A stretch of 64,000 nucleotides of DNA from Ehretia macrophylla (taxonomy: Eukaryota; Streptophyta; Magnoliopsida; Boraginales; Ehretiaceae): NCBI GenBank assembly GCA_037974665.1, contig CM075768.1, positions 1,969,501 to 2,033,500 on the forward strand. The letters are read 5' to 3'. Position numbers and translations under genes: made by a program. The notes beneath the pieces were generated by a model. It saw nothing but the letters and a program-made list of their open reading frames with translations. It had not been told where the DNA came from and did no database searches. Positions 38,348 through 49,310 of the stretch are shown here, piece by piece (the stretch's first letter is position 1; every line of letters begins with the position of its first letter).

Positions 38348-41001
38348 TGTGATAACCCGAACCCGGCATGCATTTAATGACATTTAACTGCATTTAATTA
38401 AGTGTTATCTTAAATGTTAGCATTGAATTATGTGTTTATCTTTGGTTAAACATTTAATTATAGCTTTATTTTCATATTTCTTTTGGAAGTAATTAAAATA
38501 ATACTTGAGTTAATTATTTTAACGGAATATCACCTACATTTCATATTTATGTCAATCGGTTTTAGTTTTCTTGCACTTAAATGCTCGGATTTCAATTAAA
38601 TGAAAAGTAACTCCAAGCCAGAGTAAATTTTAAACTATGATGCTTTCCAAAAATGATATATTTCTTAGATTCTTTGAGGTTTAATTGTCACTTCTTGGTT
38701 GACGCAAAGTGCATAGCATAGCGAGAGAGATAGTTAGGAAATGAATTCGAGTCCTCAGCAAATAGTGAAACTAGTATTTAGATGACTTAAATTTTATAAT
38801 TTAATTGTTCTTAGCTAGAATTAACATTTTCTTAGTTGTTTTAGCTTAAAAATGCATAAAATAAGCTAGTTTGACCAACTTAAGTGAGCTTTCACCAAGG
38901 GGATTGACCATTTTGACCTTGTGCCCTTTTAAATAGCCTAAAATAGCATAATAAAAAAAAACAGAATTGAACAGTAGCATAGCAAGGCCAAAAATATGAG
39001 GAAAGAAAAAAAAAAGATTTCAAGCCAAAATCTTCGATTCTTCGCGAGGGCTTCCACGGGGTAGTTTCCGAGGCATCCTACGAGGTTTTCCTAGCATCTA
39101 GGAGCGTCTAAGGTAAGGGTTTCATCGTTATTTGTGCATTTGAAATATTTGTATCTAAACTTTGATTTTTAGAATTTATCCGTAGATTGTTGTTTAAAGC
39201 GTTTTGATGCTTCTAGAATGTTCCTTGGCAATTGTAGAACGTGTATTTATAGCTTTTTGACATTTTCTACGGTTAAATGTTGAGATTGCAATTTAAATTG
39301 ATTAATGAATAGTAATTAGTGAATAGTAAACCCCTGTTTCGATGAAGTTGCTCCATTACGCGTTTTGTTGATGTCGGAAGATGCTAGATATGCTAGAATG
39401 CCTAAATGCATGGTTTGTTTGGGTTGCGTAATGGAAAAAATGGGAATTAAGCCTTGGTGAAAGTCGGGGTCGTTTAGGTCGAGATTGGCGTTTTCTCATT
39501 TTGCGTGTTGGCATTGTTTCGGGAGGCCATGGAAGCACTTTTGGTGTGATTATGGCGTTGGTTGGGTGTTTGGTTGATATAGTTGTAGTTCAAACGAGCA
39601 AAGGGGAAAATCGGGACTTTGCGTGAATTCTAGGGTTAGGTAGGGTTTCGGGGTCTTTAGACGTGCCTTATGGTGACCTAGGAGGATTGGCAAAGTCAGT
39701 TTCTAGAACTCGTGGCTCGTTTGGAAATGGTAGTGTTTTGATAGTTGGGGCCGATTTGTGATTTTGTTTGTTATCTTGATATTATGCCTATAGAATGCTT
39801 AGGATTGCTTGATATACTTGGTTAATTGGTGTTATTGTTGCTTATTATTGCTTGTTATCTCGTTTGTTGTCACTAGTTTGTATTGTTGGGCTATCGCTCG
39901 TTTATTGCCTTATATCGAGTCTTGCATTGCATAGTGTCTCGTGCGTGAGTGATGGGCCTCTCTAGGTAGCCTCAGGTTGCCAGTGTTGGTTGCTCTAGCT
40001 CCGCTGCTATTCCCTTTTCTCGCTTGGGTTGCCTCCCAGGGAGATTTGGGTCGTAGAATTGATGGTTACTCCCGGGGTATTCCAAACTGGTGTTATAAGG
40101 TGGTTGCGCGCTTATTGTCATCGTTGTCAACATCAAGCTCAAGATTGATGTATCGCTCGTGAAATGGTATATTGCTCGTAAGAGTGAACCTTAGCCTTCA
40201 GAGTGTGGTATAGCTTTGAATGGTTGTGTTAATGCTTTCAGTAATTGCTTATTGTATTGATTGTTTGTCTTGGTTGCTTATTTATCAATTATGTTGCTTA
40301 ACTGTCTTATTTGAATTGCACGACTTTCTTTCTCTCCAACTCGATATCTGTCTCGCCCTCACTGAGTATACGTGTTGTGTATACTCACTTCTCACCACCA
40401 CATTTCAGGAAATGTCATATTAGCTGGAAGTTCGTGATTTCGTGAAAGTTCGTGCCTGAGGAGTTGTCTTGCGTGCCAATGTGGCTTGAGTGTCAAAGTT
40501 GCAAAGATATGTGCTTTCATATGTTATATGTAATTATTGTTAAAAGAAATGTAATTTAATCTAGCTAAGTAGTTGAGGTAGATTGATAAGCTAGTTATGT
40601 ATTCAGTAGTATAGTTAACCTCGATGCATGTTTGTATTTGTCTAAAAGAAAATAGTGAGAATGGTATGATAGTATATTTTATGCAGTAGATTAGTATGAA
40701 TTAAACGTCAAGTTTGAATGATCTTGTAAAAGATGTAAAGAGATAGGTTAGTTTTTAAACTGGGAATGTATATTTATATGCTGTGTTTAGTTGTTGAGAA
40801 CCAAGGCTCGGATGGCCTTGAGGTGGTTGAATGTTGGACACGGTGTTGGTCCATTTATATGTTATTCCAGGTTTTACATTTCGCCTAGAAACAGGGGAGA
40901 CTCCATCCGTTTTCCCTGAAAATTTATGCCTGGGTTTGGTTTGGGTTGTGATTAGATCGATTGATAGAACTCTCGGTCTCGAGAGGGATCGGGGTGTTAC
41001 A
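38348..41001 (+). repeat. 5' LTR of element D
   Basis: TGTGATAACC...GGGGTGTTACA. Same family as solo LTRs B1 and B2 in opposite orientation. Frames inside are LTR sequence. Confidence 0.95.
40357..40409 (+). promoter_or_regulatory. LTR core hairpin and TTTCAGG box (D 5' LTR)
   Basis: CCTCACTGAG is followed by a 9-bp perfect inverted repeat (TGAGTATAC 40363-40371, GTATACTCA 40379-40387), then CTCACC and ATTTCAGG. The 3' LTR has the same at 44739-44791. Confidence 0.62.
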
Positions 41002-41003
41002 GG

Positions 41004-41015
41004 TGGTATCAGAGC
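41004..41015 (+). other. Primer-binding site, element D
   Basis: TGGTATCAGAGC starts 3 nt after the LTR and is a full match to the initiator tRNA-Met 3' end. Confidence 0.93.
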
Positions 41016-42694
41016 TTGTCTAGCTCATAAGCCGGGACAGGGTCCTCGGCCTGGTGGGTAGTGGTCCTTGAATGTGTGCTTGTTAAGTGTGTCTTGAAAG
41101 TGTATGCTTGTATGTGAGATTGTGTGTCTTGACTTGAATGTATGCACTTATGTGATATAGTTATGTGTTATGTGTTAAATGTTTCTCAAGAAAGGTGAAA
41201 TATCTAGTTGTCTATCGAATTGACTTATTGAATTGACCTCGTGAATCGAATCGACCTCGTGAATTGTTAGTTGCTTGAAGTATTTCTTGTAATGTGTGTA
41301 TTGAAATGTCTTGAATTAGCTATGCCGCAATTTGAATTGATTATGTTGAGCTTGACTTGATTGCCGTGCTTGAGTGACTTTGTTGAATAAATTGTTTAGT
41401 AAACTTGCTTGCATAATAGTTTAAGGCATGTGTATAATTGTGATATATTGGCATTCATACATGTCCCGTGGAAATGGTAAGTAAGTCCTCTTCCTCCCCT
41501 GAAGAAAGTGGTTCACAGCTAGCCTCTCAAGTGTATGGGTTGGCAGGAAATGAATGGCATTTGGCTGGCCTTTATTTAGGAATTGGTGTTTGCTTTTGGA
41601 GCTCGGTTATTGGAGAATCTCTATGGTCTTCCTCTGTGCTTAACAGTTGTGAAAGAATAGCTTTCTCTTGGGGTTTTATTTGGGTATTCTTTGGAGGCTT
41701 TCATTGGCACTTCTTGGTAGACTTGGCTATTGGGTTTTCAGTTGGCCTTACTGCACAGTATTATCTAGGGTATATATGTCTCGGTCTTTATTGGTGTGAT
41801 ACTGGCATCCCTGATTGGAAATTCTTCAATGGTAATTTCTGGAATTCTCAGTGGCCAATTATTTAGTATTTATTTATTAGGCAAACTTGGCTACTTTCTT
41901 ATTGGAGCATTGTCTCGGATATCTTCTTCAGTGTTCCTTGGTAGGTTTAGTATTTGGAGTTCCTATCAGACTTATTGAATAATACTACTTATGGTGTTCT
42001 TTGAAATTCTTATTAGGTATTCTATTGGTATTTTCCTTATTGGCAAAGTTGTATGAAGTTCTCACTTGGCAAACAGTGAAGAGACCTCAAAGCTTGGTTT
42101 CGGTATATTGTTCACCAGTTCGGTGTTTATCCTTGGAGTTTCATCCATCTGGGAAACTATATTTGTTATTCAACTTGATTGTCTTATTGGGCACATTATA
42201 TTCTCTCTGCTATTTCCTTTGATATTCCTCTTCAGCATTTGATAGCAAAACTCGGAATCTAATTGGTTGTTCCATGGGGTTATTATTTGGAAGGCTTCTT
42301 TGGAACTTTGGAAGTATACTTGATTGGGTTTCTTAGTATTTTCTTCAGCACTCTTATCAGGGAATTCTTCTATGAAATTCATGACCAGCGGGGTAGTTCT
42401 TTGGACCATTGGATGGAACCTTTGATTGGGCCTTTATTTGGATTTTTGCTTGGGGATTCTCGGGCAGTAATAGTGAGACTTCTATTGGAGATTCGTGCGT
42501 GGGTATTCTTCTTGTTGTTATTGTGTGGTATTAATGACATCTACAGTATCTTTGCTTTAGTCTTTATTGGTATTATCTAGGCACTTTTGGTTGGAACTTT
42601 ATTCTTCTTCGATATTCGTGTCAACGGGATTCTTCAACCGATGAAGATTAGTCAGAATTGGATTTCGGATGATGCTGAGTTCTATTGGAAGAAG

Positions 42695-42730
42695 AATTGC
42701 GAGGACGCAATTGTTTTAAGGGGAGAAGGA
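42695..42730 (+). other. Polypurine tract and inverted repeat (element D)
   Basis: AAGGGGAGAAGGA (42718-42730) abuts the 3' LTR. Before it, AATTGCG (42695-42701) and CGCAATT (42706-42712) are perfect reverse complements. Both closely match element A. Confidence 0.88.
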
Positions 42731-45382
42731 TGTGATAACCCGAACCCGGCATGCATTTAATGACATTTAATTGCATTTAATTAAGTGTTATCTTAAATGT
42801 TAGCATTGAATTATGTGTTTATCTTTGGTTAAACATTTAATTGTAGCTTTATTTTCATATTTCTTTTGGAAGTAATTAAAATAATACCTGAGTTAATTAT
42901 TTTAACGGAATATCACCTACATTTCATATTTATGTCAATCGATTTTAGTTTTCTTGCACTTAAATGCTCGGATTTCAATTAAATGAAAAGTAACTCCGAG
43001 CCAGAGTAAATTTTAAACTATGATGCTTTCCAAAAATGATATATTTCTTAGATTCTTTGAGGTTTAATTGTCACTTCTTGGTTGACGCAAAGTGCATAGC
43101 ATAGCGAGAGAGATAGTTAGGAAATGAATTTGAGTCCTCAGCAAATAGTGAAACTAGTATTTAGATGACTTAAATTTTATAATTTAATTGTTCTTAGCTA
43201 GAATTAACATTTCCTTAGTTGTTTTAGCCTAAAAATGCATAAAATAAGCTAGTTTGACCAACTTAAGTGAGCTTTGACCAAGGGGATTGACCATTTTGAC
43301 CTTGTGCCCTTTTAAATAGCCTAAAATAGCATAATAAAAAAAAATAGAACTGAACAGCAGCATAGCAAGGCCGAAAATATGAGGAAAGAAAAAAAAAGAT
43401 TTCAAGCCAAAATCTTCGATTCTTCGTGAGGGCTTCCACGGGGTGGTTTCCGAGGCATCCTACGAGGTTTTCCTAGCGTCTAGGAGCGTCTAAGGTGAGG
43501 GTTTCATCGTTATTTGTGCATTTGAAATATTTGTATCTAAACTTTGATTTTTAGAATTTATCCGTAGATTGTTGTTTAAAGCATTTTGATGCTTCTAGAA
43601 TGTTCCTTGGCAATTGTAAAACATGTATTTATAGCTTTTTGACATTTTCTGCGATTAAATGTTGAGATTGCAATTTAAATTGATTAATGAATAGTAATTA
43701 GTGAATAGTAAACCTCCGTTTCGATGAAGTTGCTCCGTTACGCATTTTGTTGATGTAGGAAGATGCTAGATATGCTAGAATGCCTAAATGCATGGTTTGT
43801 TTGAGTTGCGTAATGAAAAAAACGGGAATTAAGCCTCGGTGAAAGTCGGGCTCGTTTAGGTCGAGTTTGGCATTTTCTCGTTTTGCTTGTTGGCATTGTT
43901 TCGGGAGGCCATGGAAGCACTTTTGGTGCGATTATGGCGTTGGTTGGGTGTTTGGTTGATATAGTTGTGGTTCAAACGAGCAAAGGGGAAAATCGAGACT
44001 TTGCATGAATTCTAGGGTTAGGTAGGGTTTCGGGGTCTTTAGACGTGCCTTATGGTGACCTAGGAGGATTGGCAAAGTCGGTTTCTAGAACTCATGGCTC
44101 GTTTGGAAATGGTAGTGTTTTGATAGTTGGGGCCGATTTGTGATTTTGTTTGTTATCTTGATATTATGCCTATAGAATGCTTAGGATTGCTTGATATACT
44201 TGGTTAATTGGTGTTATTGTTGCTTATTATTGCTTGTTATCTCGTTTGTTGTCACTAGTTTGTATTGTTGTGCTATCGCTCGTTTATTGCTTTGTATCGA
44301 GTCTTGCATTGCATAGTGTCTCGTGCGTGAGTGATGGGCCTCTCTAGGTAGCCTCGTGTTGCCAGTGTTGGTTGCTCTAGCTCCGCTGCTATTCCCTTTT
44401 CTCGCTTGGGTTGCCTCCCAGGGAGATTTGGGTCGTAGAATTGATGGTTACTCCCGGGGTATTCCAAACTGGTGTTATAAGGTGGTTGCGCGCTTATTGT
44501 CATCGTTGTCAACATCAAGCTCAAGATTGATGTATCGCTCGTGAAATGGTATATTGCTCGTAAGAGTGAACCATAGCCTTCAGAGTGTGGTATAGCCTTG
44601 AATGGTTGTGTTAATGCTTTCAGTAATTGCTTATTGTATTGATTGTTTGTCTTGATTGCTTATTTATCAATTATGTTGCTTAACTGTCTTATTTGCATTG
44701 CACGACTTTCTTTCTCTCCAACTCGATATCTGTCTCGCCCTCACTGAGTATACGTGTTGTGTATACTCACTCCTCACCACCACATTTCAGGAAATGTCAT
44801 ATTAGCTGGAAGTTCGTGATTTTTTGAAAGTTCGTGCCTGAGGAGTTGTCTTGCATGCCAATGTGGTTTGAGTGTCGAAGTTGCAAAGATATGTGCTTTC
44901 ATATGTTGTATGTAATTATTGTTAAAAGAAATGTAATTTAACTAGCTAAGTAGTTGAGGTAGATTGATAAGCTAGTTATGTATTCAGTAGTATAGTTAAC
45001 CTCGATGCATGTTTGTATTTGTCTAAAAGAAAATAGTGAGAATGGTATGATAGTATATTTTATGCAGTAGATTAGTATGAATTAAACATCAAGTTTGAAT
45101 GATCTTGTAAAAGATGTAAAGAGATAGGTTAGTTTTTAAACTGGGAATGTATATTTATATGCTGTGTTTAGTTGCTGAGAACCAAGGCTCGGATGGCCTT
45201 GAGGTGGTTGAATGTTGGACACGGTGTTGGTCCATTTATATGCTATTCCAGGTTTTACATTTTGCCTAGAAACAGGGGAGACTCCGTCCGTTTTTCCTGA
45301 AAATTTATGCCCGGGTTTGGTTTGGGTTGTGATTAGATCGATTGATAGAACTCTCGGTCTCGAGAGAGATCGGGGTGTTACA
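42731..45382 (+). repeat. 3' LTR of element D
   Basis: Nearly identical to 38348-41001; ends GGGGTGTTACA, then GTAAG. Confidence 0.95.
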
Positions 45383-45387
45383 GTAAG

Positions 45388-46384
45388 CTTGAGTCTTGGA
45401 AGCTCAAGAGAGAGCTAGAGCCGAAATGGAGAGAGAATGAGAGAGTTGAGAGGAAAAAATGAGAGTTTGAAGTGCTTGTTGTGTTTGCATTTGTGTGTCA
45501 GCCTAGCATGCTTAGAATCTGATTTTTTTGTGTCATCTAGTGTATTTTTGAATTGTGGTGGTGAGTAGGCCGAGAAAGTGAAGTTTGGGTAGTGTGTAGG
45601 AATACTTTTTGTGCTTTGTGTTGTCATAGGAATGTTTTGTAACAAGAAAAGTGCTAAGGATATAGTAAAGCATGTGTAGGGCATAAAATAATTGTGCAAA
45701 GCTTGCCCAAATGGCCTTGACATGGTCGGCCAAAGCATGCTAAAATGGAGCATTTTTGTGTTGTCTTTTTTTTTTTTTTTTGTATAATGGTGCATTATAA
45801 TATTAGTGATTATAGGTTTTAGTGTGCATGGGTTTTGGGTGAGAATAAAGAATGTTTAGGGCTTGGTGAGTTTTTTTTTTGTCTTTTAGTGGATTGACTT
45901 AGGATTAAAATATTGCTAGTGAAGTTTGTAGGATTATTTTACGGTCTAGTGTTTTGTGTAGGAATCTTTATTGATTAGTGTACAGGCATGCATCCCTAGG
46001 GTTAAGGCACACACTTCTAGATAAATGCATGGATTCCAATATAAATGCACGCAACCCTAGGTAAATGCATATAAACCAATGCGGGGCACGTAATTCAATG
46101 CAATACACGTAAATCAAGGTACGACTCTTATATCTAGGTTAAGGAACGCAGTTCAAGGTTAGTGCATAAAATTGAGGTATCGAACGTAAATTGAGGTCAG
46201 GGCACGTATATCTAGGTATCAGACGTAAGTTGAGGATTAGGGCACACGATTCTAGGTCATGGCATGTATGACGAGGCATGCACAAAAACCAAGATAGGGC
46301 ACGTAATCCAAGGTTAGTCATATAATTCTAGGTCTAAGGGATGCAAATCGAGGTAAGACACGTTATTCGGGGTCGGGCCTCACA
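45388..46384 (-). repeat. 3' LTR of E, right piece
   Basis: It resumes with CTTGAGTCTTGGAAGCTC, as at 52269 in the other LTR, and ends GGGCCTCACA beside the polypurine tract. Confidence 0.92.
45984..46384 (-). repeat. Degenerate short tandem array at LTR end (E 3' LTR)
   Basis: Roughly fifteen imperfect units of about 20-26 bp with the pattern GGCACGTAAATC(A/G)AGGT. In sense this is the first 400 bp of the LTR, the U3 end where promoter-controlling sites usually lie. The other E LTR has the same at 52874-53274. Confidence 0.7.
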
Positions 46385-46420
46385 TCCTCCCCTCTTTAAA
46401 AGAATTTCATCCCGAAATTC
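46385..46420 (-). other. Polypurine tract and inverted repeat (element E)
   Basis: The minus strand reads TTTAAAGAGGGGAGGA next to the LTR. Before it lies a perfect 7-bp inverted repeat, GAATTTC (46402-46408) and GAAATTC (46414-46420). Confidence 0.87.
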
Positions 46421-49287
46421 ATTCTTACTTGTTGAGGTCATTTAGACGGATTCTGACCTTTGTTACTTTTCCCCAGTCTGGGTCGTCCTTTGCTTTGTGA
46501 TCTCTCTTACCATAACCAATTCACTTCCTAGTTTTCTCCAATCGGTGTGACCCTTACATTTATAGTTCGTTCCTTTGAACGACTCTATTTTCTCCAATTG
46601 ATCTTAAGGTTGAGTTCATTAACTAAGGTTAGAACCTCCAAGCATAGTAATCAAAGCTGCATTGGTATTCTAACAATATAACTATAACTCCAAAATCATG
46701 ACTTATGTCGTGTCAATCTTGCTTTCATACCTCAAAAGGAATATCACAATAATACCATGATCCTATGGTGACATACACCAATTTCAAGATCATAGGTTTA
46801 TATCCAATGTACATATCCTATCAACTAGCTTCAAAACTGTTATCACATAGGTCATACACATGTTATGGATCATTTCAGCAATACGACCCTTTATTCAGGA
46901 AGAACTCACCAAGCAAACTAATCCATCTCAAGCGTTATCTATTAATAGTATCATAGGCCTTCTTATCTTGTAGGTACATTAGATTAACAAATCTTCTAAT
47001 GACTATTCTCCCGTTTACAGGCTTCTATTCACTAACATCATTTCCCAGCTTCGTTAACCTTCATACTCGTAATTAAGGAGACGGACCGTTAAGATGCGTT
47101 AAACTCAAACTCTAAGGTTTATTAAGTACCACCAACAAATTGCCATCGAAATTGCATGGGTAAACTAATCGTGTTGCACTAGTTCAACACTTACAAGTAA
47201 ATTTCATCAGCTTGTGATCCACAATTTGTTTCCTTATTCAAATCTTTATCTTCAAGTCATGAGGCTTCAGAATTTCTTTTAATCTTAACCAAGACTCTTA
47301 AGGCAAATAGTTTCAACCTCAAATATATTCCACTCACCTCAATCCAAGGTTACGTCATACTTAAGAGGACAATAGTCCTAATCACTTAGCGACCTAGTCA
47401 TTCCTTCGAACACTTAATGCTGCCAATATATCTTCAACATTAGTGTTACTAAGCTAGGGCCATAGCCATATAAGTGATATCAATGCTCCACTAGGTTACT
47501 GGCCATACAACAACAATCCTAGGACTATAAATGGGTACCGAAATGATCTAGCTCATAAGATACTTACCATACTAATCCAAGTAGCTTGTTACACGAAATA
47601 GCTTCAAGGCTATGTCAACATAAGAATTATGACCACGAGGCATCCTTCAATATAATCTAATAGAACTTCAAAAGTAACCAACCACTCATTTAACTATCAC
47701 TACAAGATCCATCCTTTATTCAACGACCACAGTTCGAAGTCTACCAACAGCTAGTTTCTAGACATGAAACGGTGTACATAAATACGGTGGTCTAACAGAA
47801 GTCTCTTGGGTTATCATGACTCTAATTCATCTCTATCTTAACTATATGAAATCTTACTCTTCTTATTTACATGTTCAACTAGCTAAGAGCATCAAGACTC
47901 ATCAACCTTAGGTCCTAGGGTTTACCATAAATCATCATGCATACTCACTATTAGCTATTTAGGATTACTAATCATACCCTAACGACTCCACTTGCAGCCA
48001 GATGCTTTAATCTCATTTCCATGGTTTATATACTAGGTCTATCGGTATTACTTAGGGATATATGCTTCCTAACATCCACTATAATATCCAAATAACGAGT
48101 GTGTATAATGACTTACTTTGCATAATCATAACTAAATCTGAGGAGGCACCAAATTAATACCATGATTCTTAATATCACCAATATCCAACTTAGGACCTTC
48201 AGCAACGTTAGTCATCTAATGCATAATTCAATACCTTACACTCCTATTTGACTTAACATTTTAGGTGTAGTCTTCCGAACACAAGTTCTAGCTACGTGAA
48301 TTCCTCGATTCTAATATTCCTATATCTTGTTATACTAAAGAATCATCAACCTTGTTAAACTCAGTCTCCAGAGTTGCCTACATGTCTTGAGGTTATCCAT
48401 TGTTAAGTCATTTAAATACACTATCCATGTCTCAATAATTTAACCACTAAAAGTAACTATCGTCAACTTCTACGAATTCATCTCTTAATTTCTAGATCAC
48501 GATCTTACCATTTAGTGAACTTGAAACTCGCTAGTATACACCATATTAGAATCATCGATGCTTAATTCCAATTAAGTAATGATTCAATCATATAAATAGT
48601 CTATTACACCAATTTAAGATATAAGAATTTGATTAAAAAATAACCCCTAAGTCCACTTCCATTATAAGCATATGAATATATATATATATATATTACTCCA
48701 CATGTCCAATAGTATACTCTTATATCTAAAGAAAGTTGTATGTCTTTAACTTTATACTTGAACCACAATTAGAAGAACAATTTAACAGAATCAAAAACTT
48801 CATAGCTATAAAATTGATAACTTAATCACAGGTATGGGTATTCCAAGGATAAGGAGATAACTTTACCTCAACAATTATATATGTGCTACGCATTTTATAT
48901 ATGCATATCCAATAATACATACGATACATCGAGTACTTGTAAAGATGCGAGAAATCTCTAACTGAGCCTTTTCATTCTTCCTGCATAAATTCACTTCCCT
49001 GAAAGTCCTAATCCAAACTATCTATGTGTATAAACAGTCACTCATGGTTATATAACATGCACATGTATCAAGGAAGGAGTATAAAAGCATGCATGCATTA
49101 TCGAGGGCACTAACGTGTCGGTGTGCATAACACATAATACATATGGTCCACAAAGGCACATAATATTCAATGCTCAAAACAATTAAAGCACATTAGCACA
49201 CATTAATACATATAAACAAGACATCATAATTACCTTAGGGCTTCTACCTATGGTTCGAGAGTTGAACATGACTAATACGAAAGCTAT

Positions 49288-49299
49288 GCTTTGATACCA
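49288..49299 (-). other. Primer-binding site, element E
   Basis: The minus strand reads TGGTATCAAAGC, one mismatch from the tRNA-Met site of A, C and D, 11 nt inside the LTR. Confidence 0.8.
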
Positions 49300-49310
49300 T
49301 TCTAATAAGG

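Larger units (their letters stand above)
41002..42730 (+). other. Internal region of element D, no gag-pol
   Basis: It holds a leader, then from about 41468 a T- and G-rich stretch in which TATTGG recurs many times. Frames of 132 codons (41468-41866) and 105 codons (42263-42580) are open, but their Trp-, Phe- and Gly-rich translations show no retroelement domain and seem to follow from base composition. Near 41461 ATGTCCCGTGGAAATG is followed by GTAAGTAAG, a good match to a plant 5' splice site; whether it is used is unknown. The last 60 bp resemble the pol tail of element A. Confidence 0.7.
38348..45382 (+). mobile_element. Element D: young non-autonomous LTR element (LARD type)
   Basis: The 5' LTR (38348-41001) and 3' LTR (42731-45382) are nearly the same length (2654 and 2652 bp) and differ at about ten sites in the first 650. 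Perfect GTAAG flanks (38343-38347, 45383-45387) and a clean empty site at 52264-52268 in the other E LTR prove the insertion. The internal 1.73 kb has a primer site and polypurine tract but no gag, protease, RT or integrase motif. It must have been copied by proteins from another element. Confidence 0.95.
46385..49310 (-). other. Internal region of element E, no gag-pol
   Basis: About 2.9 kb of mixed sequence with no frame longer than 70 codons and no zinc-knuckle, protease, RT, RNase H or integrase motif on either strand. Only the pol-tail/PPT boundary is recognisable. An AT microsatellite lies at 48676-48693. Origin unknown; it could be captured non-element DNA or a decayed internal region. 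Confidence 0.7.

Noticed and set aside
41468..42580. Frames of 132 and 105 codons in the internal region of D that look like membrane proteins
   Set aside because: The hydrophobic, Trp-rich translation follows from TTGG- and TTT-rich DNA. The frames overlap in different registers and show no domain or repeat of codon-level constraint.
45984..46384. Array of short repeats considered as a CRISPR
   Set aside because: Units are degenerate, unequal in spacing and without unique spacers, and the context is a plant LTR.
48676..48693. AT repeat in element E considered as a scaffold-attachment or origin site
   Set aside because: It is a plain dinucleotide run of about nine units with no accompanying motif.
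46385..49310. Search for a captured host gene inside element E
   Set aside because: No frame over about 70 codons, no splice-site series and no recognisable protein segment; I could not support any gene call.
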